A DNA stretch of 37,922 nucleotides. Source: Deltaproteobacteria bacterium (GTDB taxonomy: Bacteria > Myxococcota_A > UBA796 > JAFGLY01). Position numbers and translations under genes: made by a program. Shown here piece after piece: positions 1-6,570 of this stretch. Under the pieces are notes generated by a model, which saw only the letters and a program-made list of their open reading frames with translations, made no database searches and was not told where the DNA came from. The number at the start of each line of letters is the position of its first letter. The stretch's first letter is position 1. Location: contig JAFGLY010000088.1 in assembly GCA_016927815.1 (NCBI GenBank), positions 1 through 37,922 on the forward strand, given 5' to 3'.

Positions 1-1
1 G

Positions 2-691
2 ATCCGGAATCGAGGCCCTGTCATCGAGCGGATCGACCTCGAGCCCGCCCTGCCCACCACGGCCACGGATCTCACGGTCGCGGTCGTGGCACGGGATCCC
101 GACGAGGACCACGTGTCCATCACGCTCCAGTGGCTCCTGGACGGCCGGCCCCTCGAGGCCGCGCGGCAGCACACCCTCCCGAGTGGACGCGTTCGGAGAG
201 GCGACGTGGTCCAGGTGGCGGTGGAGGCGAGCGACGGCCGCGTGACTACCCTGGGCCGCTCCCGGGCGGTCCGGATCCGGAACGCCCCCCCCACCATCCT
301 GTACCGGCCCGGCGATCTCTCGCGCCTGGACGGCTACCGCGTGCGGGCGTCCGACCCGGACGGCGACGCCCTGGTGTTCCGGCTCCAAGACGGCCCGCCG
401 AGCCTCTCCGTCGACCCCCGAAGCGGGGTCTTGAGGTGGAGGGGGTCCGAGGCCGAGGGCGAGGGCACCTACCGCGTCGGGGTGCAGGTGGAGGATCCGG
501 AGGGAGCCTTCGCCTTTTGGACCTTCGGGCTCGAGGTGGAGGCAGGCAGTGGTGTACCTGTCCAGACGGGCGTGGGGAACCCCCCGGAGCCTCCAAGACC
601 CGTCTCCGAGGAGGAGCCCCCGGTTCGAGCCGCCGCACACGTGGAGACCTGGCAGCCGCCCAGCCCGTGGGAGAGGCTCCTCGATCCCTGA
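2..691 (+). CDS. Ig/cadherin-like repeat protein, C-terminal part (5' end outside window)
   Basis: The reading frame is open from base 2, so the gene starts upstream of the window; the GTG at 86 is internal. The visible part carries at least two beta-sandwich type repeats. The first has ARDPDEDHVSI and a later QVAVEASDGR. The second has RVRASDPDGDALVF, DPRSGVLRW and YRVGVQVEDPEGAFAFW. The D-P-D-G-D and V-x-D-P-x-G patterns are those of putative Ig (He_PIG) or cadherin-like domains of secreted or surface proteins, where the Asp residues often bind calcium. A Pro/Glu-rich tail without a membrane segment ends the protein. The role is probably extracellular structure or adhesion, but the exported N-terminus cannot be seen. 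It lies 171 bases before the NTPase gene on the same strand, with no evidence of a functional link. Confidence 0.7.
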   Translation: MRNRGPVIERIDLEPALPTTATDLTVAVVARDPDEDHVSITLQWLLDGRPLEAARQHTLPSGRVRRGDVVQVAVEASDGRVTTLGRSRAVRIRNAPPTILYRPGDLSRLDGYRVRASDPDGDALVFRLQDGPPSLSVDPRSGVLRWRGSEAEGEGTYRVGVQVEDPEGAFAFWTFGLEVEAGSGVPVQTGVGNPPEPPRPVSEEEPPVRAAAHVETWQPPSPWERLLDP

Positions 692-862
692 CCGGATCCC
701 ACGAACGCACGGACCGCCCCCACCGCGGCTCCGAAGGCTGCGGGGCGTCGCTTGCCGTGGACCTTTCCCCGTGCTAATCGGCAAAGTCACGGTTCCCGGC
801 GGCTTCCTCGAAAAGAGGGGTGCCGGTGGCCTCGCGGTGAGAGCCCGCCCGAGGACGCGCGG
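692..862 (+). promoter_or_regulatory. Structured leader upstream of the NTPase/oxidoreductase operon
   Basis: This 171-base gap holds no convincing gene. Its last 70 bases can form two strong hairpins. The first pairs CCGGC (796-800) with GCCGG (822-826) and, inside it, CCTC (806-809) with GAGG (815-818) around a GAAAA loop. The second pairs CCTC (830-833) with GAGG (851-854) and GCGG (834-837) with CCGC (845-848). The GAGG at 851-854 is the only Shine-Dalgarno-like site at a sensible distance from the ATG at 863, so the second hairpin would hide it. I compared it by eye with common riboswitch consensus elements and matched none. A weak TTGCCG at 752 and GCTAAT at 773 are only 15 bases apart, so the promoter is not assigned. 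Confidence 0.4.
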
Positions 863-1660
863 ATGGATGCACGGGTCCGGATCTTCGTCGGAGCGTACGG
901 AAGCGGCAAGAGCGAGGTCGCCGTCCACGTGGCCTTCGACCTGGCCGCTGCCGGATCGCGGGTGGCCATCGCCGATCTCGACATCGTGAACCCCTTCTTC
1001 CGGTCCCGGGAGCTCCGTGCCGACCTCGAGGCCGCCGGCGTCTGGGTGATCGCGCCCGAGGGGGAGCTCGCCCAGGCGGATCTTCCCATCATCACCCCGG
1101 AGGTCCGCAGCGCCCTCGGCGAAACCGACCTCGCCCTGGTCCTCGACGTGGGCGGTGACGATGCCGGCGCTCGCGCGCTCTCCCAGTTCCGGCCCTTCAT
1201 CCCGGAGGGCCAGACGAGCATGGCGATGGTGGTGAACGACCGGCGGCCCTGGACCGACTCGATCGCGGGCATCGAGAGGACCCTCCGCCGCGTGGAGGCC
1301 AACGCCCGCTTTCGGGTGACCTGCCTCGTCTCCAACCCCAACCTCGGCGAGGAGACCACGCTCGAGGTGGTGATGCGGGGGCACGCCCTCATCTGCGAGG
1401 CGGGCCGCGCCCTGGGCCTTCCCGTGGACGTCCTGGTGGTCACGGAGGCCATCGCCGACATCCTCCCACCGGAAGCCACGCTCGGAGTGCCCGTTCTTCG
1501 GCTCCGTCGCCGTCTCCTGCCTCCTTGGCAGGGAGATCCCTTCCGGTTGGCGCCCCCGCGCGACCGGCGTACCCACATGATGCGCCTCGAGAACGAGGAA
1601 CAGAGAGCTCGGAACGCCGTCCGGGCTCATGGAGGAAAGCCGAATGGCGAACCACATTGA
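863..1660 (+). CDS. P-loop NTPase of the CobQ/CobB/MinD/ParA type, in a 2-oxoacid:ferredoxin oxidoreductase operon
   Basis: The 265-residue protein begins with a Walker A loop, GAYGSGKS at residues 10-17. Next comes a MinD-like switch segment (ADLDIVNPFFRSREL), and around residue 97 a Walker-B-like strand (LALVLDVGGDDAGA). I chose the ATG at 863 because the Walker A strand starts six residues later and GAGG lies at 851-854; the longer frame from 752 has low-complexity, unrelated residues. The gene overlaps the ferredoxin gene by 17 bases, which implies translational coupling to the oxidoreductase operon. The fold is that of SIMIBI-class NTPases such as CobB, MinD and NifH-like maturases, which act in insertion, assembly or regulation. 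What it acts on here is unknown. A role in assembling or regulating the iron-sulfur enzyme is inference from position only. Confidence 0.75.
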   Translation: MDARVRIFVGAYGSGKSEVAVHVAFDLAAAGSRVAIADLDIVNPFFRSRELRADLEAAGVWVIAPEGELAQADLPIITPEVRSALGETDLALVLDVGGDDAGARALSQFRPFIPEGQTSMAMVVNDRRPWTDSIAGIERTLRRVEANARFRVTCLVSNPNLGEETTLEVVMRGHALICEAGRALGLPVDVLVVTEAIADILPPEATLGVPVLRLRRRLLPPWQGDPFRLAPPRDRRTHMMRLENEEQRARNAVRAHGGKPNGEPH

Positions 1661-1859
1661 GATCGATCGGGACCGCTGCAAGGGCTGCGGCCTCTGCGTG
1701 GCCTCCTGCCCCCGCCAGATCATCGAGCTGGGGCGCGATATCAACGCGAAGGGCTACCACTTCGCCGTCCAGGTGGATCCGTCGCGGTGCATCGCCTGCC
1801 AGATGTGCGCGGTGAGCTGCCCGGACGTGGCCATCACCGTCTACCGCGGACGGAAGTGA
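1644..1859 (+). CDS. 2-oxoacid:ferredoxin oxidoreductase, ferredoxin (delta) subunit, 2x[4Fe-4S]
   Basis: A 71-residue bacterial-type ferredoxin with two CxxCxxCxxxCP clusters: Cys 12, 15, 18 and 22 in CKGCGLCVASCP, and Cys 49, 52, 55 and 59 in CIACQMCAVSCP. This is the small electron-transfer subunit that passes electrons from the thiamine-diphosphate enzyme to soluble ferredoxin. The ATG at 1644 is preferred over the ATG at 1629 because GGAGGAAAG at 1631-1639 is well placed before 1644. The gene overlaps the NTPase gene and is followed after 7 bases by the alpha subunit, whose Shine-Dalgarno GAGGGA overlaps the stop of this gene. The order delta-alpha-beta-gamma is typical of four-subunit KOR/VOR enzymes. 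Confidence 0.93.
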   Translation: MANHIEIDRDRCKGCGLCVASCPRQIIELGRDINAKGYHFAVQVDPSRCIACQMCAVSCPDVAITVYRGRK

Positions 1860-1866
1860 GGGACCG

Positions 1867-2916
1867 ATGGGCGAGAAAATCCTGATGAAGGGCTCCGAGG
1901 CCATCGCCGAGGCTGCCGTGCGGGCGGGATGCAAGCTGTTCTTCGGCTACCCGATCACGCCTCAGAACGAGGTCCCGGAGTACATGTCCAAGCGCCTCTT
2001 CGAGGTGGGCGGCCAGTTCGTCCAGGCGGAGAGCGAGGTGGCGGCTTCCAACATGTGCTACGGTGCGGCCGCCGTCGGGCACCGGGTCATGACCTCCTCG
2101 TCGTCCCCGGGCGTCACGCTCAAGCAGGAGGGCCTGTCCTACTGCGCGGGGTCCGAGCTGCCCGTCGTGGTCGTGAACGTCATGCGGGGGGGTCCGGGGC
2201 TCGGGGGCATCCAGCCCGCCCAGAGCGACTACTTCCAGGCCACCCGCCCTGGCCATGGCGACTTCCGGTACATCGTGATCGCGCCTGCGACGATCCAGGA
2301 GGCCGTCGATCTGATGATGGACGCCTTCGACCTCGCGGATCGGTATCGCAACCCGGTCATGGTCCTCGCCGACGGTCTCATCGGCCAGATGATGGAGCCG
2401 GTGGTCTTCCGGGAGGATCCGCCCAAGGAGTACGACAAGTCCTGGGCCTGCACAGGCTGCGCGGGCCGCGAGAAGAACATCGTCAACTCGTTGTACCTGG
2501 ACCCCAAGGACCTCGAGGATCACAACTTCCACCTCTTCCGAAAGTACGACGAGGTCGAGAAGAACGAGATCCGGGTGGAGGAGTACCTCATGGAGGACGC
2601 CGAGGTGGCGCTCGCTGCCTACGGCACCACGGCCCGGATCTGCAAGACCGCCATCGGCCTCTTGAGGGCCCAGGGCTTCAAGGTCGGACTCGTCCGCCCG
2701 ATCACGCTCTGGCCGTTTCCCTACCGAACCTTCCGGAAGGTGGCCGATCGGGTCCGGTTCGTGCTCGACGTCGAGATGAGCATGGGCCAGATGATCCAGG
2801 ACGTCCGTCTCGGGGTGGTCGAGCGGTGCCCCGTCCACTTCTACGGCCGCGTGGGCGGGATGGTCCCGGCCCCCGTGGAAATCGTCCAGCAGGTCCAGCG
2901 CCTGCTCGCGGAGTGA
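1867..2916 (+). CDS. vorB: 2-oxoacid:ferredoxin oxidoreductase, alpha subunit (VorB/KorA type)
   Basis: The 349-residue protein opens with KGSEAIAEAAVRAGCKLFFGYPITPQNEVPEYM, the pyrimidine-side domain of the thiamine-diphosphate oxidoreductases (GYPITPQNE at residues 27-35). The conserved AESEVAASNMCYGAA and TSSSSPGVTLKQEG segments follow, and then a C-terminal domain II (ALAAYGTTARICKTAI). Its length and wording fit the VorB-type alpha subunit often annotated as 3-methyl-2-oxobutanoate dehydrogenase. The same subfamily includes 2-oxoglutarate enzymes, so the substrate (branched 2-oxoacid or 2-oxoglutarate) cannot be settled by eye. With the beta subunit it decarboxylates a 2-oxoacid onto coenzyme A and reduces ferredoxin, in the cytoplasm. 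It is the third gene of the operon; the beta gene starts 4 bases after its stop. Confidence 0.92.
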   Translation: MGEKILMKGSEAIAEAAVRAGCKLFFGYPITPQNEVPEYMSKRLFEVGGQFVQAESEVAASNMCYGAAAVGHRVMTSSSSPGVTLKQEGLSYCAGSELPVVVVNVMRGGPGLGGIQPAQSDYFQATRPGHGDFRYIVIAPATIQEAVDLMMDAFDLADRYRNPVMVLADGLIGQMMEPVVFREDPPKEYDKSWACTGCAGREKNIVNSLYLDPKDLEDHNFHLFRKYDEVEKNEIRVEEYLMEDAEVALAAYGTTARICKTAIGLLRAQGFKVGLVRPITLWPFPYRTFRKVADRVRFVLDVEMSMGQMIQDVRLGVVERCPVHFYGRVGGMVPAPVEIVQQVQRLLAE

Positions 2917-2920
2917 CGCC

Positions 2921-3706
2921 ATGGACGCCAACGACACCGCCGTCTTCACCTATCCCCGCAGCCTCTCCCGAACGCCCACGCACTACTGTCCGGGGTGTCT
3001 CCACGGCGTGGCTCACCGCCTCGTGGCAGAGGCCATCGATGCGCTCGGCGTCCGTGAGAAGACCGTGGGCATCTGCCCGGTGGGCTGCTCGGTGCTGGCG
3101 TACAAGTACTTCGACTGCGACATGATCGAGGCCTCTCACGGTCGCGCACCCGCGGTGGCCACGGGGGTGAAGCGGGCTCGTCCGGATCTCGTCTGCTTCA
3201 CCTACCAGGGCGACGGAGACCTCGCGTCCATCGGCATGGCCGAGATCATCCACGCAGCCAACCGCAACGAGCCCATCACCGTCATCTTCTACAACAACGC
3301 CATCTACGGAATGACCGGTGGCCAGATGGCCCCGACCACGCTCGTGGGGATGAAGACCAGCACCTCGCCCACCGGCCGGGATCCGATCGACCGGGGAGCC
3401 GGATATCCGATCCGCATGGTCGAACTCCTGAACACGCTCGAGGGCCCGGTCTACCTCGCTCGGCAGTCCCTGCTTTCCTCGGCGGACATCTTCCGGGCCA
3501 GGCGGGTGGTTCAGCGGGCGTTCTCGCTCCAGTCCAAGGGGTTCACGTTCGTGGAGTTCGTCGGCACGTGTCCGACCAACTGGGGCATGGCGCCCGTGGA
3601 GGCCCGTGAGTGGGCCCAGAAGCGCATGATCGAGGTGTTCCCGATCGGGGTGTTCCGGGACCGCGAGGCCGAGGCCGCCAAGGCCAGCGCTGCGAAGGAG
3701 GCTTGA
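2921..3706 (+). CDS. 2-oxoacid:ferredoxin oxidoreductase, beta subunit (thiamine-diphosphate binding)
   Basis: A 261-residue subunit that carries the thiamine-diphosphate pyrophosphate site: GDGD at residues 97-100 and NNAIYGMTGGQ at 125-135, the classical GDG-(about 25)-NN arrangement. Cysteines at 23, 26 and 52 (HYCPGC and GICPVGC), and probably one further along, are in the positions used by family members to hold the proximal [4Fe-4S] cluster. The MTGGQMAPTT motif is highly conserved. A Lys/Ala/Glu-rich tail (AEAAKASAAKEA) follows the enzyme core. The gene uses an ATG with GGAG just upstream, inside the end of the alpha gene. It works as a heterotetramer with the neighbouring alpha, gamma and ferredoxin subunits. 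Confidence 0.93.
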   Translation: MDANDTAVFTYPRSLSRTPTHYCPGCLHGVAHRLVAEAIDALGVREKTVGICPVGCSVLAYKYFDCDMIEASHGRAPAVATGVKRARPDLVCFTYQGDGDLASIGMAEIIHAANRNEPITVIFYNNAIYGMTGGQMAPTTLVGMKTSTSPTGRDPIDRGAGYPIRMVELLNTLEGPVYLARQSLLSSADIFRARRVVQRAFSLQSKGFTFVEFVGTCPTNWGMAPVEAREWAQKRMIEVFPIGVFRDREAEAAKASAAKEA

Positions 3707-3711
3707 GGACC

Positions 3712-4260
3712 ATGCAGTACGAGGTCATCATCGCGGGGTTCGGCGGCCAGGGGGTCATGCTCATCGGCCAGCTGCTGGCCAACGCCGCCATGCTCCAGGG
3801 TTCCAAGACCGTCTGGATGCCCTCCTACGGGCCCGAGATGCGGGGAGGCACGGCCAACTGCACGGTGGTCGTCTCGGACGAGGACATCGGGTCGCCGGTG
3901 GTGCCCCGCCCGGGCGCTGCCATCGTCATGAACCTGCCGTCCATGGACAAGTTCGAGCCCCTCGTGGTGCCCGGAGGACTTCTCGTGGTCAACGCCTCGC
4001 TCGTGGCTCGGAAGGCGGAGCGGACCGACCTGGACGTGGTGTACGTGGAGTGCAACCGCCTGGCCGAGGAGCAGGTGAAGTCGCCCAGGTCCGCCAACAT
4101 GATCGCGCTCGGTGCCTACATCGGAAAGACCGGTGCCGCCACGCCGGAGATCGTCAAGTACGCCATGGCCAAGAAGATGGTCGGCAAGGAACGCTTCCTC
4201 GAAGCCAACAAGGCGGCGCTCGACCTGGGCATCCGCCTGGCGCAGGGAGAAGCGGGATAG
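3712..4260 (+). CDS. 2-oxoacid:ferredoxin oxidoreductase, gamma subunit
   Basis: A 182-residue subunit starting MQYEVIIAGFGGQGVMLIGQLLANAAM, the hallmark of the catalytic gamma domain (GFGGQGV at residues 9-15). SYGPEMRGGTANCTVVVSDEDIGSPVV follows, the part that packs against coenzyme A in relatives. The frame extends upstream to 3610, but that part is a shadow of the beta gene. I chose the ATG at 3712 because the domain starts directly there, and AAGGAGG (3695-3701) and GAGGA lie before it. It is the last gene of the operon. The convergent dgt gene ends 15 bases after the stop, with an inverted repeat between them. Confidence 0.93.
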   Translation: MQYEVIIAGFGGQGVMLIGQLLANAAMLQGSKTVWMPSYGPEMRGGTANCTVVVSDEDIGSPVVPRPGAAIVMNLPSMDKFEPLVVPGGLLVVNASLVARKAERTDLDVVYVECNRLAEEQVKSPRSANMIALGAYIGKTGAATPEIVKYAMAKKMVGKERFLEANKAALDLGIRLAQGEAG

Positions 4261-4274
4261 GCCGCGCCCGCGGC
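4261..4274. terminator. Inverted repeat between convergent genes (possible terminator without a T run)
   Basis: GCCGCG-CC-CGCGGC fills the 15-base gap between the gamma subunit gene (+) and dgt (-). It is a perfect 6-base-pair repeat. No T tract follows on either strand, so it is not a standard intrinsic terminator; Rho or read-through blocking may finish the transcripts. In such GC-rich DNA a short GC repeat can also arise by chance. Confidence 0.3.
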
Positions 4275-4275
4275 G

Positions 4276-5454
4276 CTACACCAGCGGGTGGGGCAGCGCG
4301 ATGCTGTGGAACATGCGGAACGCCCATCCGTCGCTCATGAGCGAGATCCAGTCGCACACCACCCGGACCGGATCGGGAGGATCGGGGTATCCGACACCGC
4401 CGATGAAGTGAGCGAGGCTGGCGAAGTGCTCGGGTGCAGCGGGATCCGCCGTGGCCCACCGATCCTGAGGGCGTGCCCGGAGCCAGGCGAGCGAGACCTC
4501 GAAGATCCGCACGAGGATCGCGTCGGCCTGGGCGTGGTACGCCTCGAGGCGCGGATGCAGGTAGATGTGCGCGTAGTTGAAGGCCCGGAGCGCCATCGCC
4601 GCCTCGTGGATCTCGTCGGAGAACCCGATGGTGTCGGGGTGAGCCTGGTTCACTGCTACGAGGTCACGCACGAGCACGTTGATGACGTCGCGATTGTCCG
4701 TGCCCAGCACCGTGCGGATCGCCCGAGGCAGAGGGGGGAGGTCCAGACCCGCGGCGAGCTGGGCATCCTCGTAGTCGCGGCCGAGGTAGGCGATGCGGTC
4801 CGCCATGCGGACCACGCACCCCTCGAGCGTGATCGGAAGCGTGCCCCGGCCGAGGAAGGTGGCCGGATCGCGGGCGTCCAGAGGATCGCGAGGCCGGATG
4901 GCGGCCTCCGTGGACTCGCCGCAGTGGCAGCGGATCCCGTCTCGCACCTCGTAGGTGAGGTTCAACCCCGGGTTCGTCCGCCCGGCCATGCGTGCCAGCA
5001 GATCCACCACGCGCAGGCTCTGGGCCTCGTGGGTGTAGGGGTCTTCCGCCGCTTCGGGGGGCAACTCGCGGGCCAGGAGCCCGGCGAGCAGCCGCTCGCC
5101 CGAATGCCCGAAGGGGGCGTGGCCGAGGTCGTGCCCCAGCGCCACGGCGAAGGCGAGATCGTCGTTCAGGCCCAGCGCCCGGCAGATCGTGGAGGCGATG
5201 GTGGCCACGTACAGCGAGTGGTCCATTCGGGTCGTGACGTGATCGTTCTCGGGGGAGAAGAAGACCTGGGTCTTGCGTCGGAGGCGCCGGAAGGGCCGGG
5301 CATGGAGGATCCGGTGGGCGTCCCGCTCGAAGCAGGTGCGAATCCCGTCGTCCGGTTCAGGCACCGCACGACCTCGCGTGGCCGCACTGGGGCAGGCGAG
5401 GGGGTGGACCAGGCGTGCACGCTCCTCGGCAGCCCGGAGGGCTCCGATGTCCAT
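4276..5454 (-). CDS. dgt: dGTP triphosphohydrolase-like HD-domain protein
   Basis: A 392-residue HD-family nucleotidase. The N-terminal segment FERDAHRILHARPFRRLRRKTQVF (residues 42-65) is the conserved entry of the Dgt/SAMHD1-like family. The metal-binding residues follow as His79 in RMDHS and the His-Asp pair in GHDLGH (107-112). Another segment, VVRMADRIAYLGRDYEDA, contains the late Asp ligand. Family members split dNTPs, typically dGTP, into the deoxynucleoside and triphosphate and so limit dNTP pools. The true substrate of this one is unknown, since many Dgt-like proteins act on several dNTPs. Length fits the shorter Dgt-like branch. The start at 5454 precedes the conserved region by about 40 residues. 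The GGDEF gene lies 47 bases upstream on the same strand. Confidence 0.9.
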   Translation of the reverse strand: MDIGALRAAEERARLVHPLACPSAATRGRAVPEPDDGIRTCFERDAHRILHARPFRRLRRKTQVFFSPENDHVTTRMDHSLYVATIASTICRALGLNDDLAFAVALGHDLGHAPFGHSGERLLAGLLARELPPEAAEDPYTHEAQSLRVVDLLARMAGRTNPGLNLTYEVRDGIRCHCGESTEAAIRPRDPLDARDPATFLGRGTLPITLEGCVVRMADRIAYLGRDYEDAQLAAGLDLPPLPRAIRTVLGTDNRDVINVLVRDLVAVNQAHPDTIGFSDEIHEAAMALRAFNYAHIYLHPRLEAYHAQADAILVRIFEVSLAWLRARPQDRWATADPAAPEHFASLAHFIGGVGYPDPPDPVRVVCDWISLMSDGWAFRMFHSIALPHPLV

Positions 5455-5501
5455 GGAGGGATCCTCCCACGAGACGTGGCGCTCTTCCTAACGGACGGGC
5501 C

Positions 5502-6509
5502 TCAACCCGCCACGAGATCGCTTTCGCCCGAAACGTCGCCCGCGACGACGACACGATTGCGACCCCGGGCCTTGGCCCGGAAGAGCGCGGCGTCGGCTGC
5601 GGCGAGCACCTCGGACGGCTGCTGCTCGGCCGAGGCGGAGGCTACCCCCACCGACACGGTGACCGGAGGGAGGAGGCCTTTCGGCGTTTGGATGGGAGGG
5701 GCTTCCTTGACCGAGGTGCGCACCCGGTCTGCGACGGACCGCGCCTCGTCGGCGTCGAGGCCCGGAAGGAGCACGACGAACTCGTCGCCGCCGTAGCGGG
5801 CCACGAGCTCCGAGGGGCGGAGGGCCTCCACGACGACCAGGGCCACCTGCTGGAGCACGCTGTCCCCGATGAGGTGGCCGAAGCGCCGGTTGAGACGCCG
5901 AAAGCGGTCCACGTCGAGGAAGAGGATCGAGAATGGAGATCCGGTCTCGGCCTGTCGGGCCGCCACGCGATCGAGCGTACGGTCCAGCCAGGCCCGATTG
6001 TGGAGCCCGGTCAGCGGGTCCACGGACCCGGTCCGCCGGTAGAGCGGCTCCACGGCCACGCCGCCGCAGAGAACCTCGTCCGCGTGGCGCAGGCGGCGCG
6101 TCACCGTGAGCAGGAGGTTGCACGCTACCGTGTGGGACGACTGCGCCAACGACCAGAGCACCTCCTCGCTCATCTCGAGCAGACGCGAGGGTTGTTCGGC
6201 CACCACCCAGACCGATGCGGGCTGGTGGTCGATGAGCGCCATCTCGCCGACGCTCTCCCCGGGGTCGACCAGGGCCAGGACCGTGTCCGCGGGGCCGGCC
6301 CGGTGGACGGTGAGGCGGCCGGAGAGGAGGAACCAGGCACTTCGGTGGATCTCGCCCGAGCGCGCCAGCACCTCTCCCGGCTCCAGGATCCGCAACGTGC
6401 AGGATTCGAGGACGCCTTCCAGGGAACCGGGATCCAGGCCGCGGAACAGGTGGAGTTGCGCCAGCTCTTCCTCGGACCAGCGGCCATGCGGAGGACCAGG
6501 GGATCGCAC
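5502..6509 (-). CDS. Diguanylate cyclase with N-terminal cyclic-nucleotide-binding domain
   Basis: A 335-residue protein. A cNMP-binding (CAP effector) domain covers about residues 15-140 (LHLFRGLDPGSLEGVLES, ILEPGEVLARSGE, GESVGEMALID), and a GGDEF domain about 160-320 (DPLTGLHNRAWLDR, FLDVDRFRRLNRRFGH, RYGGDEF with GGDEF at 240-244). The intact active site predicts synthesis of c-di-GMP. The inhibitory I-site reads RPSE instead of RxxD, so product inhibition may be weakened. The open frame continues up to 6698, but that part overlaps the PFK gene. I chose the GTG at 6509, which has GGAG eight bases upstream and lies 61 bases after the PFK stop. A cyclic nucleotide or another small ligand probably controls the cyclase. 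No membrane segment is visible. Confidence 0.9.
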   Translation of the reverse strand: MRSPGPPHGRWSEEELAQLHLFRGLDPGSLEGVLESCTLRILEPGEVLARSGEIHRSAWFLLSGRLTVHRAGPADTVLALVDPGESVGEMALIDHQPASVWVVAEQPSRLLEMSEEVLWSLAQSSHTVACNLLLTVTRRLRHADEVLCGGVAVEPLYRRTGSVDPLTGLHNRAWLDRTLDRVAARQAETGSPFSILFLDVDRFRRLNRRFGHLIGDSVLQQVALVVVEALRPSELVARYGGDEFVVLLPGLDADEARSVADRVRTSVKEAPPIQTPKGLLPPVTVSVGVASASAEQQPSEVLAAADAALFRAKARGRNRVVVAGDVSGESDLVAG

Positions 6510-6570
6510 GGGAGGCGCTCCTGCTCCCAGGATAACGGAATCCGCGACCCGCAGGGAACGTCTGCTGCGT

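Noticed and set aside
692-862. A known riboswitch (c-di-GMP, cobalamin, glycine, SAM or SAH class) in the leader
   Set aside because: GGCAAA and a GAAAA-loop hairpin recall the c-di-GMP-I class, but the second conserved block (ACGCAAAGCC-like) is absent, and no other consensus fits.
1834-2949. A 371-codon antisense frame opposite the alpha subunit gene
   Set aside because: Asp/His/Leu-rich composition typical of a GC-rich antisense shadow, with no motif and no ribosome-binding site.
1867-4260. Firm assignment of the oxidoreductase to pyruvate
   Set aside because: The four-subunit order and the short VorB-like alpha subunit favour a branched-chain or 2-oxoglutarate enzyme; substrate residues cannot be judged by eye.
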